From assembly GCA_033063855.1 (NCBI GenBank), contig CP093830.1:21266854-21330853 (forward strand): a stretch of 64,000 nt of DNA. The letters are read 5' to 3'. Below the pieces are notes generated by a model. It was not told the DNA's origin and did no database searches. It saw nothing but the letters and a program-made list of their open reading frames with translations. Positions 1 to 12,700 of the stretch are shown here, piece after piece (positions within the stretch are counted from its first letter, which is position 1; the number at the start of each line of letters is the position of its first letter). The DNA comes from Smittia aterrima. Lineage: Eukaryota; Arthropoda; Insecta; Diptera; Chironomidae. Position numbers and translations under genes: made by a program.

Positions 1-531
1 CAATCAAGAAGAGAAGCAATGGATCAATCAGCTTCAAATGGAAGTTGGACTTCCTTTGCTTCTTCTGGAGCGTCTTCGTCTCACCAACATCAAAACGAAT
101 ACGCAAATGATATGAGCAAGGTGAGATATCTTCGATAATCCTCGTTCGACTTTGCTGACAAATTAATTCCTCAGCGAATGCCCGACGTCATTAGCGATGT
201 CCAAGCTTTGCATCGTGTCGAAAATTTCATGGAGGAAGGAGATTCGTTGCTAATTCAGTTGAACAGCAACATCACTCAACAAGCAATGACATTACTCAAC
301 CTCGATCACCTCACACACGATCCGATGCTCTCAGCTTCGACAAATAACAACCATCACCATCAGCAACAGCAGCAGCAATCGACAGTTGACATGTCGTCGA
401 TCGATCCAATTATCAGCAATTACGAGCTCATGACGATGCAGCAGCAATCAAATCGCAACAACGGAAGCGTCGATTCTATTCTTCACTCCGACTCAGACTC
501 GCTCATCAGTGATATTGACATGATGGCATAA
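1..531 (+). CDS. 3' end of an unrecognised Q/H-rich protein (partial)
   Basis: Two exons are visible. Bases 1-120 are open in frame from the window edge, a 54-nt GT-AG intron lies at 121-174, and the last exon is 175-531 (stop TAA). About 158 residues are encoded. The piece holds a Ser-rich stretch, a helical-looking segment (motif ALHRVENFMEEGDSLLIQLN), a His/Gln run coded by CAT/CAG repeats, and an acidic tail ending DSLISDIDMMA. Such composition is common in C-terminal activation regions of transcription regulators, but no family is recognised and no DNA-binding domain lies in the visible part. The ATG at 178 is unlikely to be the true start because the splice junction keeps the frame open upstream. 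The gene converges on WASHC4. Confidence 0.6.
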
Positions 532-726
532 CATTCTTCGTGAAAACTTTCAGTTAGTCGTTAGTTAACGAAGTCCTGTTCAACAAAAAAATTGTTTCTA
601 GTTCAATTTGTTTTCTGTTAGCATTCTTAGCGAAGTCTTTCTGTCGCAAGTATTAAATTTATCTTAAAAAGATTTTTAACTTAGATGTTTGAGGTTTTAT
701 TTTTGTTTGATTTGATTATTGATATC
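532..726. terminator. Shared convergent 3' ends
   Basis: Only 195 bp separate two convergent stop codons. ATTAAA at 652-657 can serve as the plus-strand poly(A) signal. TTTATT at 696-701, which reads AATAAA on the minus strand, can serve WASHC4. No other gene is seen here. Confidence 0.5.
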
Positions 727-3700
727 TCAGTTTTGAAAGAAGATTTTGGCACTGCTGATGTTATAAAAGAGTAATTCAAATTCCATTTGAAATGAATCCA
801 ATCGTTTTTCACTTAGTAATAACGTTTGTAGCAGCTTTTCATCATTGTTGCCTGAAGTTGGTCGAAGTTTTGATCGTTGCTCGTCTATCTTCACTCTCTC
901 AGCTTTAATTTTCATTTTGATTGAATTGTACCAGTTAAGCGAATTGAAGTTTGTTACTTGATCGAGGAGTTTGAGAATGTAAATCAATCCCATTGGAAAG
1001 CCATCGTCAGTGAACAAAGCTCCTTCTTTATTCTTCTTGTTCAACTTGTCTTTAGCAATCAGAATATATTCGATGTAGTTGATTGTAAGAGCAGGTACGA
1101 TGATGTAGAAGTTTTTGAGATGAGAGTTCTTTGGGTCTCTGAAGAAAGGAGCAAATGTCTTCACGAGAAGCTGTGGGAGAGAAATTCAATGAAACTCAGT
1201 TGATTAGAATCCATTTGAAGATAATTACCTTAAAGAACTGCATTCCTTCCTCGTAGTTCTTCCACAATTGACGAATATCTTCCTCCAAATGTTCAGCAGC
1301 TTTCACAGTCGTTGCTGACAAATCTTCTTCTTTACACATTGCAACAAACTCCAAATCTTCATCGAAACTTGCTTGAGCTCCAACGTGATTCATTCCACTT
1401 CGAATCATTCTGATGTAGCCCATGCTGTTGCCGATTTGACTGATGAGTTTGCGAAACTCATCAAGGAAACTCTCACCTTTGTTGGTTGATCCCAATTTCT
1501 TAATATCTCGATTGAAGGCATTCGCTCGATCGTAACTGTAAATTTGTTTATTGTCCTCAAGATTATCACGATGATACTTCAAATCTTTTGCAAGTCTCGA
1601 CTTGATTCGTTCGTCAAAGATGAATTGCGAGAAGATGAAGAACTTTTTACGAAGGAACTGATAGACGTAATTGACTGCAGTGTTGACGATACCGGAGCCA
1701 TGAGTACGAAGCGAATTTGCGATGTTTTTAATGTTCACTGTATTCAAATGTTGATTTTTACTGCTCTGCTCGACGAAGACTTGATTGTTTAGATTATAAT
1801 TGTAGCGAGCGACGAAGATGTGAATGTTCTTCATTATTTCCAATACATCAAGTCCGTGATCTAATGTTTGTGTGGGCAAATGATCGTCGACAGTTTCGAG
1901 CGAATACTTTCGCTCTGCCAAGAATCTCATTTCCCCGTAAGTTCGCCAATCTTTGAGAGAGATCGTCGTTAAATTGTAGAACATTTTGCTGAGATAATGT
2001 TCAACATGATCACGAACAGAAATTATTTCGCAATCAAGCAAAAAAGGCTTTAGCTCAACCAAAGCTCTTCGATCCTCGATTGTAATCTTGTTGTTCGTTT
2101 CAAAAGGATTGAACTTGTCGACTTGAAGGTTTGAATGGAAATCCAATCGCAAATTGATTTCAATTGAGTTGCACAACTTTGTTATCACGTTTTCATTAAA
2201 CTCTTGTCGAACGAAAGGATGAAAGCTTTTCGCGTTTTCTAGCTCAAGACTTTTTAGGTCACCCAAACAATCATTTGCTGATGTCATAAGAAAGTTGATC
2301 TTTCGCTGACTCAATGAATGATCGAGGAATTGTTTGAAATAAGCAGAAACCAAATTTTGATGCCAGAAAAGGAATGACGAATCACAAAGCTTCTCGATGT
2401 TTTCTTGAAGGTGTGAAAGTGTCATCAGATGATCAAGAAGTTTCAATAGTCGTCCAAGGTAATCGCTACCGAAACTTTTCACAGGTTCCGATAAATTTAA
2501 TGCTCTGCGAAATAAAATCATTAAAAATATTTTCACGTTACTCAAAGTGTCAAAAACTTACAAAGAAATAGCATTAAGACGATCAGTGCTTACAGTCCCG
2601 TAAAGCAACTTTTCAACCAGAACCAGAGCCGATGACAAATCGAATTTCTTTTCTTTCTTTGCATCGGTCATTACCTTCCTCTTACACGCCCCGATAAGGT
2701 TCAACGTATGATACTGCAGATATTGAAACACGAAGCCGATCGAGTCAACGATAAAATCGGAATGTGTTTGAAACGTGCTTTTTATGATTCGTAGATACTC
2801 GATGAGTTTGTAAATTGTTGGAACTAAATGCTTCGGCATGGCGACAGAAAACTGCATGTGAAGGTTCACAATTGACTTCACGGTGTAGCTAATTTGACCA
2901 GCGTAGACTAATCCCAGGTAGAAGATTTCGCATCGAAGCTTTAACGTTCTCTCATCAATATTCTCATTGCTAACTTGTGACTCCTTTTGCATTTGAATGA
3001 TCCATAACGAAATCTGTCGAGACAAACTTGTCTTAGTCAAAGAAGATAATTTATTTCTTGTGATCTCACCTGTGAAGCATACATAACAGTTGAATCTTTG
3101 CTGAGCGTTTGAACTTTGCTGTTCATAAAGTTTTGCTGAACCTTCGCTACGTCGAGACTTGACTTGAAAAGCCCTGGAACGTATTTCTTCAAAAAGCTGT
3201 TGCCATTCCATAAAATGTTGAAGAGAGTAATTGCACAAAACTTGTTGTTGATCTCTGTTGCCAATCTCAAGTTCTTTGGATCAAAGTTTTCGAACAAATG
3301 TTGATAGATGACGATGAAAATGTTCATCTTGACAACTTCATTTGTTTCAGTTAATTCGGAAATGTTTGCATCGAACAAATTTATGGAATTTATCAAATTC
3401 TTGATGTAGATCAACATAAAACTTTCAAGTCGCTTCAGAGACTTTGGTTTAATCTTTCCCTTCAAAGCAATTAAATTGTCGATTCCAATTTGAAAGATGT
3501 TCCCCTCAATCAACAAATGCAACTCGTGAAGAGTGTTTTGAAGATTTCGCATCGCGTTATCATCCATTTGACCTTCTTGGATCAACTCGCCGTACAGTTG
3601 AAGATATGTTTTGTAGTCGGAATTGATGAAGATTGAATCGAGGATCATTAAATTCTTGAATAACAATCCAACGTCATCGATGTTCGATGGAAAACAACTC

Positions 3701-4203
3701 GACGGAGTGATTTGGAAATATCTCTCCATTGCAAATAAGGCACTGAATTGATGGATCACATTGACTGATAAAAAAATGCTGTTTTGTATCAAAAACTTCA
3801 TGTTCAGAAGATCTTCAAGAGCGTAGCTGAACTTTGCTATCACATCGTTTGTAGCCTCTTCGATGGTTAAATTGCTGTTATCACTTGCTCGTATTTCATC
3901 CTCGACTATAATTAGCTTTGAGATGATTTTGTTTGCTCCTTCGTTTAATCTTCTTGCTTCACTTCCAAGATGAAAGAAGACCAGCAGAATCTTCTTCAGA
4001 ATATTGTTGTCGGATTCCAGTAACTCGAAGACGGAAACCCTTTCTGTGTCTCCCCCGAATTTCAATTGAAATAATTTTTGTTTTTCTGAGCTATTTGAAT
4101 TGTTCTTCTGCTTCAAGTTTGTCTTGTAGCTTCGGAGGAATCTTCCATAACTACGCAAGAGATTCTCAGACGCTTGAAGGTCTGGATCAAGAAGAAAGCT
4201 CAT
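727..4203 (-). CDS. WASHC4: WASH complex subunit 4 (SWIP / strumpellin- and WASH-interacting protein)
   Basis: Four exons on the minus strand: 3070-4203, 2562-3013, 1229-2504 and 727-1170, joined by introns of 56-58 nt with preserved frame, giving about 1101 residues. Vertebrate orthologues are about 1170. The sequence carries family landmarks: an N-terminal helical region, the middle part with FLAERKYSLETVDDHLP and THGSGIVNTAVNYVYQFLRK, and the C-terminal segment with YIRMIRSG and KTFAPFF. In other animals SWIP is the scaffold of the WASH complex, which drives Arp2/3 actin branching on endosomes during retromer sorting. The start ATG at 4203 opens the reading frame, and only 203 bp lie between it and the MAEA stop, so its promoter must be compact. 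Identity is confident; exon ends follow from splice consensus and frame. Confidence 0.93.
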
Positions 4204-4406
4204 TGCGCTGCCTAATTAGATATTTTTGATAACAAAGTGATTTTCTGAACTGATTTAATTTTTGTTTGTTGTGAACTTGAAGATCAATTCAAAATTGAAA
4301 AGACGTTTGAGTGATCTGATATTCCAAAATTTTTATTTCTTGACATTGTCACTTCTAAACCAAATTCAAGGGTTCAAATTCAAACCAATAATGAAATTTA
4401 TGTTTC

Positions 4407-5779
4407 CTACATCACAAAAACTTTCTCAATTTTCGGGTTATTCCAAATTTCTCCAGTGAATGGGCAACAAACGACTCCATGCTCCTTTGTGATTTCTGAC
4501 AGCGCCTAAAACAAAAAGAAAATGATTAGAAACCTTTCTAATAATTAGGAATCATTGACTTACCAATTCTCCAACGACAAATCCGTTTGGCAACACCATC
4601 GGTTGATTGTTTTCATTGAGAGGTTTCTTGGTAACACGGCAAATTAATCGACTTTGAGCACAATGAGAAAATGGAAGTGGATCTGCGATCTCCGCAATGT
4701 GTGGTTGGCAAACCGGGCAATTTGGATTCTTTGAGTTCTTCGAGTAGCATTGAGGTGTCTTCAGAGCTGAGAGTCCTGTTTGAACGGCTACTGATAAAAC
4801 GCTTTGAGTAGGAATTTGGAACAAACGATAATTTTCCAAACGGAAATTGACGAGCAAGTCATCCCATCGCTTCACGTCTAACATAGATTTGTATGGCTCA
4901 AGTTCTGTGTCGATTTGAAATGCCAACAACGCCATACACTTTTTGATCTCGCCAAGTTGTTCCATCTCAAATCCGGGAAAGAACTTTTGGGCATGCTTTA
5001 CAGCTTGCATTCGTTGATCACTTCTGATAAGCTCAATGAACTCTTGTTGACGTAATTTGAACTCGATGTCGGAGTTAATCTTTCGTAATTTGCTTTTGTT
5101 GTCAAAACACCATTTGATGCACTTTTCAGTGTTGTGCTGGTTCAGGTCTCGTTCGACTTCACGAGTTACTTGGAATATGTCGACGTTGGAAATTTCTCGA
5201 ATTCCACTTCGGTTAGCGAGAATCTCAGCTGTGTCGTAATAGCCGAGACGAAGGAAATGCTCGACGATTAAGCGATTTAAACGAATTTTCTTCCATTGAT
5301 TCTCAGCAGCAATTGAGATCTGAGTCTCTTCTGGATCTTCATCAGCATCTCGTTTATTCTGATGTGGTCTCACATTTTGTTTCAAGTGCTCTAAGCGTCT
5401 TTTGCAAACATAGCCTGCAGCTAACTCTTCTCCAATCGATTCCTCTGCTTTTCTCTTCAGAATTTGTAATTTGTCCACGACACCATCGAGTAATCTCGCA
5501 ATGTTTCCTACGATTGGTTCGTCCTCATCGAGGCCACGTTCCAGATCAGAAGTCGCTGTTTGAAGTATTGCGCTGAGCTCTCGATCAAGGGTCTTTTGGG
5601 TCATACGAAACTTTTTGTTGAGAATCTCGTAAGGCACCTAAAATGAAAGAAGAAGACATTTTTGATTAATCGAACAAAGGATGAAGAATTCACGAAATTT
5701 CAAGCTGTTTAAGGAATTGTTGCTGCACTAATCAACTCACCTTCAATGTTGGATGCTCTATGCTTTTAATCTCTGCCAT
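4407..5779 (-). CDS. MAEA: MAEA, RING-type subunit of the CTLH/GID E3 ubiquitin ligase
   Basis: Three exons: 5741-5779 (13 codons, MAEIKSIEHPTLK), 4564-5637 and 4407-4505; introns are 103 and 58 nt. The product is 403 residues, close to the human 396. Domain order follows the family: N-terminal coiled coil, LisH at about 132-163 (RLIVEHFLRLGYYDTAEIL), CTLH at about 170-228, CRA to about 330, then a RING-like module with Cys320, Cys323, His338, Cys339, Cys346 and the Cys384-Cys385 pair, ending EKVFVM. MAEA and its partner RMND5 form the catalytic core of the CTLH ligase. TTTATT at 4332-4337 may be the poly(A) signal. The start codon is supported by conservation of the short first exon (HPTLK-VPYE junction). 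Confidence 0.95.
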
Positions 5780-6285
5780 TTTCAGCTTTAAATTCAGCTG
5801 AATCTTTAAGCAAATTTAATTTCGTTTTTCTCAGTGATCGAGTCGGTAAAGTAAATAAAAATCAAAAAGCGCTTTTGATTGAAATTTGATTTTTCTTCTT
5901 AAGTCGACTCTGTTTATTAGCTTAAGTTGTGTAATTAGCTTAAGCTGATAACTTAGTTTATCTTTTTTAAGCCTCCGACTCGTAAATTTAAAGTTATTCA
6001 AGTTTTAAGTTCAAATCTGATCTTAAACTTAGTTGGCGCCCTTCGTTCAAAGATTAAATAAACAAAGATGATCAATCTTTCTCTTTAATTGCTTTAAGAT
6101 CATCAGAGAACATTAAAAATATTAAATTAACTCAGTAAGTTCAATTAAAAACAATAAATCAATCAAACTATCTTAGTCACCATTGAAATCTTCAATTCCT
6201 TCAACAAAAAATATTTTCAATAAAGTTGACGATCTAGTTTCGTCGAATCTATGAACGAAGACCATTTTAGAATTATCTCGGAGCG
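5780..6285. promoter_or_regulatory. Head-to-head intergenic region, MAEA / CtBP
   Basis: About 500 bp lie between the MAEA start (minus) and the inferred CtBP first exon (plus). The sequence is AT-rich with no open frame of note. Its position implies that it holds the promoter of MAEA and possibly upstream elements of CtBP. No clear TATA box is seen. Confidence 0.4.
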
Positions 6286-6300
6286 TCAGTTTCGTCAGTT
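6286..6300 (+). promoter_or_regulatory. Candidate initiator pair for CtBP
   Basis: Two copies of TCAGTT, matching the insect initiator consensus TCAGTY, stand at 6286-6291 and 6295-6300, just upstream of a long open-ended leader that finishes in a good splice donor. The assignment to CtBP is inferred. Confidence 0.3.
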
Positions 6301-6775
6301 TATAGTTGGCTTTAAATATATCGAAAACCAACTCGTGCTCCTCTGAAAATTATCAATAAATGCTCATTGCATTCGTCGTGCGTCGATAATTTAGAAATTG
6401 TTCTTCGGAAACAACAAATCGCCGATTTAAATCAAAAAGTTGAAAAAGTGAAGTTTAAAAAAAAATATAAAAAGAAAAAATATTCCGCATTTCGATTTTT
6501 GGATTACTTCTGAAGAAAAGAGTCACACATACACAATCGATTTCAATCCGCAACGTCAAAGGTGATTGAAAGTGCGTCGTCGATAATCAATTTCTGTGGA
6601 AAAGCACGAGATCAGAGTCAGCGCCAAGCCGTGTGGATTAAAGCACAGAGAAATAAAAAGAAGAAGATTAAAGGTTGAGAAAGAAAAGAGTTCGAGTTCA
6701 ATTGTGTGCGGCATAATCTAAAATTGGATATTATTCCTTCAAGTATTTTCCTTCGAGAGATATTTTTAATCTTTG
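6290..6775 (+). other. CtBP: Putative noncoding first exon of CtBP
   Basis: This stretch has no substantial open frame. It ends in a consensus splice donor (CTTTG|GTGAG, donor GT at 6776-6777) and is the first good exon candidate downstream of MAEA on the plus strand. The next confident plus-strand exon is CtBP coding exon 1, preceded by an acceptor (CCTTTTCAG at 31221-31229). The exon pairing is inferred; other noncoding exons or promoters could exist in between. Confidence 0.35.
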
Positions 6776-9700
6776 GTGAGTAGCATTCGTCAATTCAATA
6801 TTTTTCACATTTTCTCTTCGTCGCTAATCGATGATAAAACGCTTTCGGGAAGGATGATGATGATTCAATCGTATTCGCTAACTTTGAACGTCTCGAGCGC
6901 GGCGAAAAAATAAAACGCCGCACATTTAATTGGACATAACCAAACATGAAAAGCGCTTTTTCTTCGTCTCGCACACAATTTCTGTTTCCATCATCGTCTC
7001 CGTGTGTCTGGAGATGGTTGGAGAGTATCGGGGACTTGAAAAAAAGAAACAACGTACAAAGATCAAACGAGATGAAGAAGGAGAGAGAGAGAAAAGGCAC
7101 CAGCGAAACTAAAACCGGTCATTCCGCGCGCGTTTATTGCTCGAAAGACTCTTTCCATTCCAAAATTCGTAGCCTCGATTTACTGTGTGCTTCATTCTTG
7201 TTGATGTTGTTGTTGGCCGGTGTGTGTTCGCCTTTAACGAGACGACACAAGACAGTTGAGTCTTGAGCATGCATCAACGCCGTACAGTTCGAAAAAAGCC
7301 ATTAAATTCAAGCGGAGGCAACAACAAGAAATCGAAATGAAGGAACTTCTCTGCTTCTCTTATTATTGCTTTTCTCCCGCTTGCCTTTCGAGTCGTTTTT
7401 CTTTTGTCAATTTTTATACACAATGTTTTTTTTTTTGCTTGGTCTTTCTCTTCTCTCCTTTCATTATTATACATTTCTTAAGCATACACAAAAATGTTTT
7501 CCCATTTCAATCCACCTTCGGTCTTTATGCTCCTTCTCCTCGACTTCGATGATACAATCGAACTTTAGCAGAAAACATTAAAGATGATTTTAAAGAATTT
7601 AGAGCAATCGATAAGAGATGTGCAACTCGATGTCTGGAATGTAAATCTGCTGACGTTTCTCGATGACACAATCGTTCGGTAATTGCTTCTCGCTACAAAG
7701 AAGGTGATACGCGGTTCAATCGAGCACTATCAGCACTTAATTGGGGGAATGTGTTGTGTGTAATGGCGAAACTCAATACACATTGATGAGTGAACGGGAA
7801 CAAACGTGCTGATATAGCAAAACAACGAAAAAAAAGGCAGAAAGCTGATAAGCTACAATCTTTTTCGTTTCCCGAGTAAACCCGCAAACCAAAAAAGTGA
7901 ATAATCATCAGTTTTGTTCGTGAAATTTGTTGTTGTTTGTTTCTGTGTAATAAATGTATAAAAATGTGCTGATAAGGCGGTAAAAGGGCGATTACGGTCG
8001 AACGAGTCGCGTTCACTCACACAAAACAAATTGAAGAAAATTTGAAATCTCATAATAATTTTTGTTAAGAGAAAAGAACTTATCAGCTTTTGAGTCAGAT
8101 AATAATTATGAAATTGTCGCGCTTGCCTTTGCTACAAGCATATCATGAGATTGTGTCTCGTTATCAGTGACCTCGCGTATACATTAAAGCTTGTTTATCG
8201 AGTGAGTGGGAGGAAAACTCTTTGACAGTTGAGCGCTGCTCTTTAATCATCATGACTCGTGACGATGAGGTGAACGCTATCAAATCAATTTTCGCATTTG
8301 CAAATTAATGAAAACGAAGTGGAGACTATTAAAAATTTAATTTCATAAAGTGACGATGCCTCGCACTGATTTGACCATCCCCGTAAAATATCAAGCTAGA
8401 CATCAATGTGCGCCTGACACATAATCACGTTACAATTTCTGTTTCATTTTGCGCCCCATTATTTTATTGTTATTAAATTACACTGCACGATTTTCGCTTT
8501 CAAGCGAAGAAATGAAAAAAATGTCTGAATCCGAGATAATCTACAATTGTCGGCGCTCTATTCATCATGGCCCGCGAGTTTGCGAGTATTTGTGATTCGG
8601 TTGCGTCAAAAGTTGAGTTTGCGAGATGTGTTAATGAAAAGTCAGTTGCGAATGTTGTATATCTCTTCACCTTTTTATTTTTGCAAGCTTCGTAAAAACG
8701 TGGCAAAAACTTTTTCTTTGAATGTGCGCTGCGCATTCGTCGTCGTCGTAGTCGTCGGGGCGAAAGAAGCGCTTCGTCTTTCTTCTAGAAGAGCACATAT
8801 CAATTTATCGGGGCCGGAGGGCTGAGAATGTGTAAATTCCTTTCGTATTTTCGCCTCTGATCGCATTCTAGACGCAGTTGACCTTGACGTGTACACTAGT
8901 ATCACACATTTTCATTCGCCCGATGACTTGGGCTGTTTATTTATCATTTTTGTTGTCTTCTTTTTGCTGACTCTTGATTATAAAGCTCGTCAGAAGTCAT
9001 TTCGACACTTAGTTTATGTGTCGTCTTCGTTTTCTTCACATTGCCCGTGTGACTCTAGCTCAGTGACATTATCATTCATTATAAAGTTCATGATTCCCGG
9101 TAACGATGCACGATAAACTCGCCCGAGAGAGAGTCGTCGTGTTTCAAGATAAATTTTCTTGTTGTTGTGCAATGATATGTCCCGGAGATCGTCCAATCGT
9201 CTTGTTGCTTTGCGAGCGGCAAGATGAGAATGGAATATGAGACGCTCAAAGAAAAATTGTGATTGAGCCGGTCGTAGTTGATTGCGCGCGTAAAAATCTT
9301 CAACTTAGAAATTGCGAGAGGGGAAAAGAAGAAGAAATATCGATTTAACCTTCAGCATCACATCGAATATGATTAATCTAAATGATGTTACCCAAGTTGG
9401 CTTCAAGATGACGCCGATTTTGATGCAAAATGAAACAGCAAAGAAGACAAAAGAAAAACTACATAAATATGTGTGATGCATTCTTGAAAAAGCAGGGCAG
9501 ATGTTTCTTGTTCATTCTCCTCGTCGTCTTCTTCTTTACTTCTCTCTCTCTCTCGACAAATGTGTTGACTATTTCCTGTGTGTAACCCATCGAATTCGCT
9601 TTTGCGGGACCCTCAATCGTTCTTGTGATAATTGGTCTCGGGGCCTCTCAAACTGGTTTTCGAATCATATTTTATGGAAATTCACATCTTCTCGTTGTGT

Positions 9701-12700
9701 CTCGCTCACAGCGCCGCGCTCAGAATTCTCTTCGTTTCCTTCCCGTGCTCAAGAGTTTACAATGAAGATTAAACACCTACGAGCGCTTTGCCAATTCTTT
9801 ATAATTTTTTATTGTTTCTGTCTGAGCTGAAATTGAATTTTGTGCTTCTCGCCATTTCTGTTATTGTTGGACGCTTGATGGCGAATGTACATAAATGGAA
9901 TTATGGATTTATTAACATTCAGTCGCGACGAGCAGTGGAACAAAAAAAAAACGAAAATTTTTAACATTTTATTCATGAACCAAAGCGATGCGTTGCGACT
10001 CGACCCGATGACAAATTAAACATGCAAATTCCATTCGCGGAAAAAGCTTTATTTTCCAACTGATGATCCATAAATAGCAGTTCAGTTCGCTGTGCGCAGT
10101 GGAGATGTGCAAGCGCATGAATTGTTAACTAATTACCGACCCGAAGTTGTGCAGGGAAAAAAAAAAAGAAAATCACTTTAAAGGTTTTTGACTGCAGCCG
10201 TTTTGAGGTTGAGGTTCGTTGTTGTTGTAATCTGCACAGCAAATAATTTTCGCGGGTGAATAATGAAAAGAGAAATGACAAAAAGCAGCGCTACTGTGTG
10301 GAGGCAGTGAAACTGGTCTCGAAATCAATAATCAATTGCTGTAATCGAGCGCTCCATTAAGCGACCATGCATGTCCAAGCATTGAATTGACAAACGCTTA
10401 CGACTGGATTAAGATGATGGATTGTGAATGTTTATGATGTAATAAAGTCATCAAATAATTTTTTCATGAGAGTCGAGTTTGCTAATTGGCCAGAGTGTCA
10501 CTTAGCGCTGTAATTTATTTGTTTAACTGTGTTGTTCAGGTTGCGACTAGACTCGAAAAAAAAATATGAAATAACATTCAAAACGACAAGAGGCGAAACA
10601 AGAAAACCATGTACACGAATTTCCAGTTCTCGCATGCTATCGAATCATCGCCTCGTGTTGAAGTTTCTCTCCCTCCATTCTCGTTATTCTACCTGTCCAA
10701 AATTAGATTCTTCTCGTTTAGCTAAAAATAACAAAAAATTAATAAAGCTTTTTGATGTTTCTATTTCTCATCTTGCCCAAGCGATGAGCCGATTTCGATG
10801 CTGATTGCAAAGTTGTATGAGTGAAAACTCAACAAGAAAATATTTCATGAAGAAAACTTCTTTTTTTGACGCTCGAGAGCATACATTCATACGCACGACC
10901 CGAAGCACACAAACTTGCCAGATGTTTGTTGTTGATTTATTCTTTTTTATGAGCTCGAAGTGAGTATTTTTCATTATGAATTGCTAAAGATTTCCTTAAA
11001 GCTGTGAGTGGAGACGGCGTGGAAATGTTTATGCTAAAAATATGGCAGAGACAATTGTCGAATGGATTCGAGTTCGTTGAGACATTCGCAAAGTCGTTTT
11101 TCACTTAAAAATTTTGAATTCCGATGTCACAGAAAGTCCCGACAGACTCTTTAATATTATTCTCGCTTCGTTAAGATGAACGCGAATAGCAAATTCGAGA
11201 TATTGATGGATCTGTCGAAGAAATTCGCATTAATTTTTCATTTCTCATAAACGAGAAAAAGTTTTTTCATGATCAATTAAAAGTTTTCGATCGAAGCTCT
11301 CAGTAGAAATGGAATCGAAGCTAAACTGTTGTCAAGTGCTTTTGCTCAATTGACTAACGAGAATTAAAAGCGATAGACGATAACGAAAATCCCTCCTGAC
11401 GAATGTGGGTCGTTGTAACTTTTAAATCGTTCGCACGTGGTAATTAGAAAGATGTTTAGAAATCAGAGATTTATGAACTGATTTCATTACAAGCTTCGAT
11501 CATAAAACCTAAACTTAACATTCCACTTCAATGCCGAATAATTTATCACAGCCTTCACGCACTTTTCCCTCCCTCAAACCTTATCACCATTAATTTTAAT
11601 TTGTGATGTTGAAAAGAGAACGAACAGCAATAACAAGCACCGGGCCCCCTTCATGACTCATGATTTGTCAAAATGGAGAAAAGAAAAGCGAAGAATGTTT
11701 CTTTGAACATCGCGAGGCAGCGCAAGTCAAGTACTTTCAAAGAAATTAACATAAGTGCGAAGCATAACGAAGGCCTATAACCTTTAACTATTAATAATAA
11801 ATAAATACGTGAACAGAACTCTCGCATGTGAATGATTTATCAAACGGAAAGTGTAGACGAACGAACGAAACATTCTCCGAAAAAAAAACTTGTTAAAGAC
11901 TAGAAGAAGACGAAGAAAACATGAAAAATTGAAAATTATATTTTTATTTACGATGTGCGTTGCTCGTTCGTCGATTTTTGTTGTTGCCTCTTCTGATTTC
12001 AATTCATCACCACGTCAAAACTTATTCAAAGTAAATCTCTTTCGATTTTAAACTGCTGTTGCTTTTCATTCCCGCGATGAAATTCGCTTCCCCCCTCGAC
12101 TTCAAATAGAAAGCAAATTTAAAATTCTTTCTTTACACGGGATATGTAAAAAAAGTCTCTCTCTCACTCTTGACTTCGTTATTAATCGAGTCGTGAAGAT
12201 GTCAAGTCTTACATCAGTTCGGAAACAAACTTCTTGAAGGGCTTCTTATTTGACAAACCTTGAAAGCATAGAAAACACTTAAATTCTCCATCGACTTGTC
12301 AAGACGCGAAGTCGCTAAAAATATTCTCAAATAAAAATGTTTGAAGTGTCATTCTCGTTTTAAACAGCGTAAGGTGAACGTTTACATTCTTCACTTCTTT
12401 TCTTTCACTTGAGAGCTCATTCCTTAATTAAAAGTACAGTTTTCTCATGCACGTTTAGATTGCGTCATGAAATAAATTTAATAACTTGCAAGTATTGAAG
12501 GCGCGCGCTGCCAGTAAAAAAGAAAAACTTTGTCGCTTACAGCATTAACGGGCGTAACGACATCGATTGTCGGCGGCCATTTGGGAAAGTCATGAGCAGC
12601 GTGATTATTGTCGAGACGAAGGAATTGCAACGATGAACTTGCGCTAATGGCCTTTTCAGTTTCGATAAGGTGAACAACTTTTTATGGCCCATCAATTATG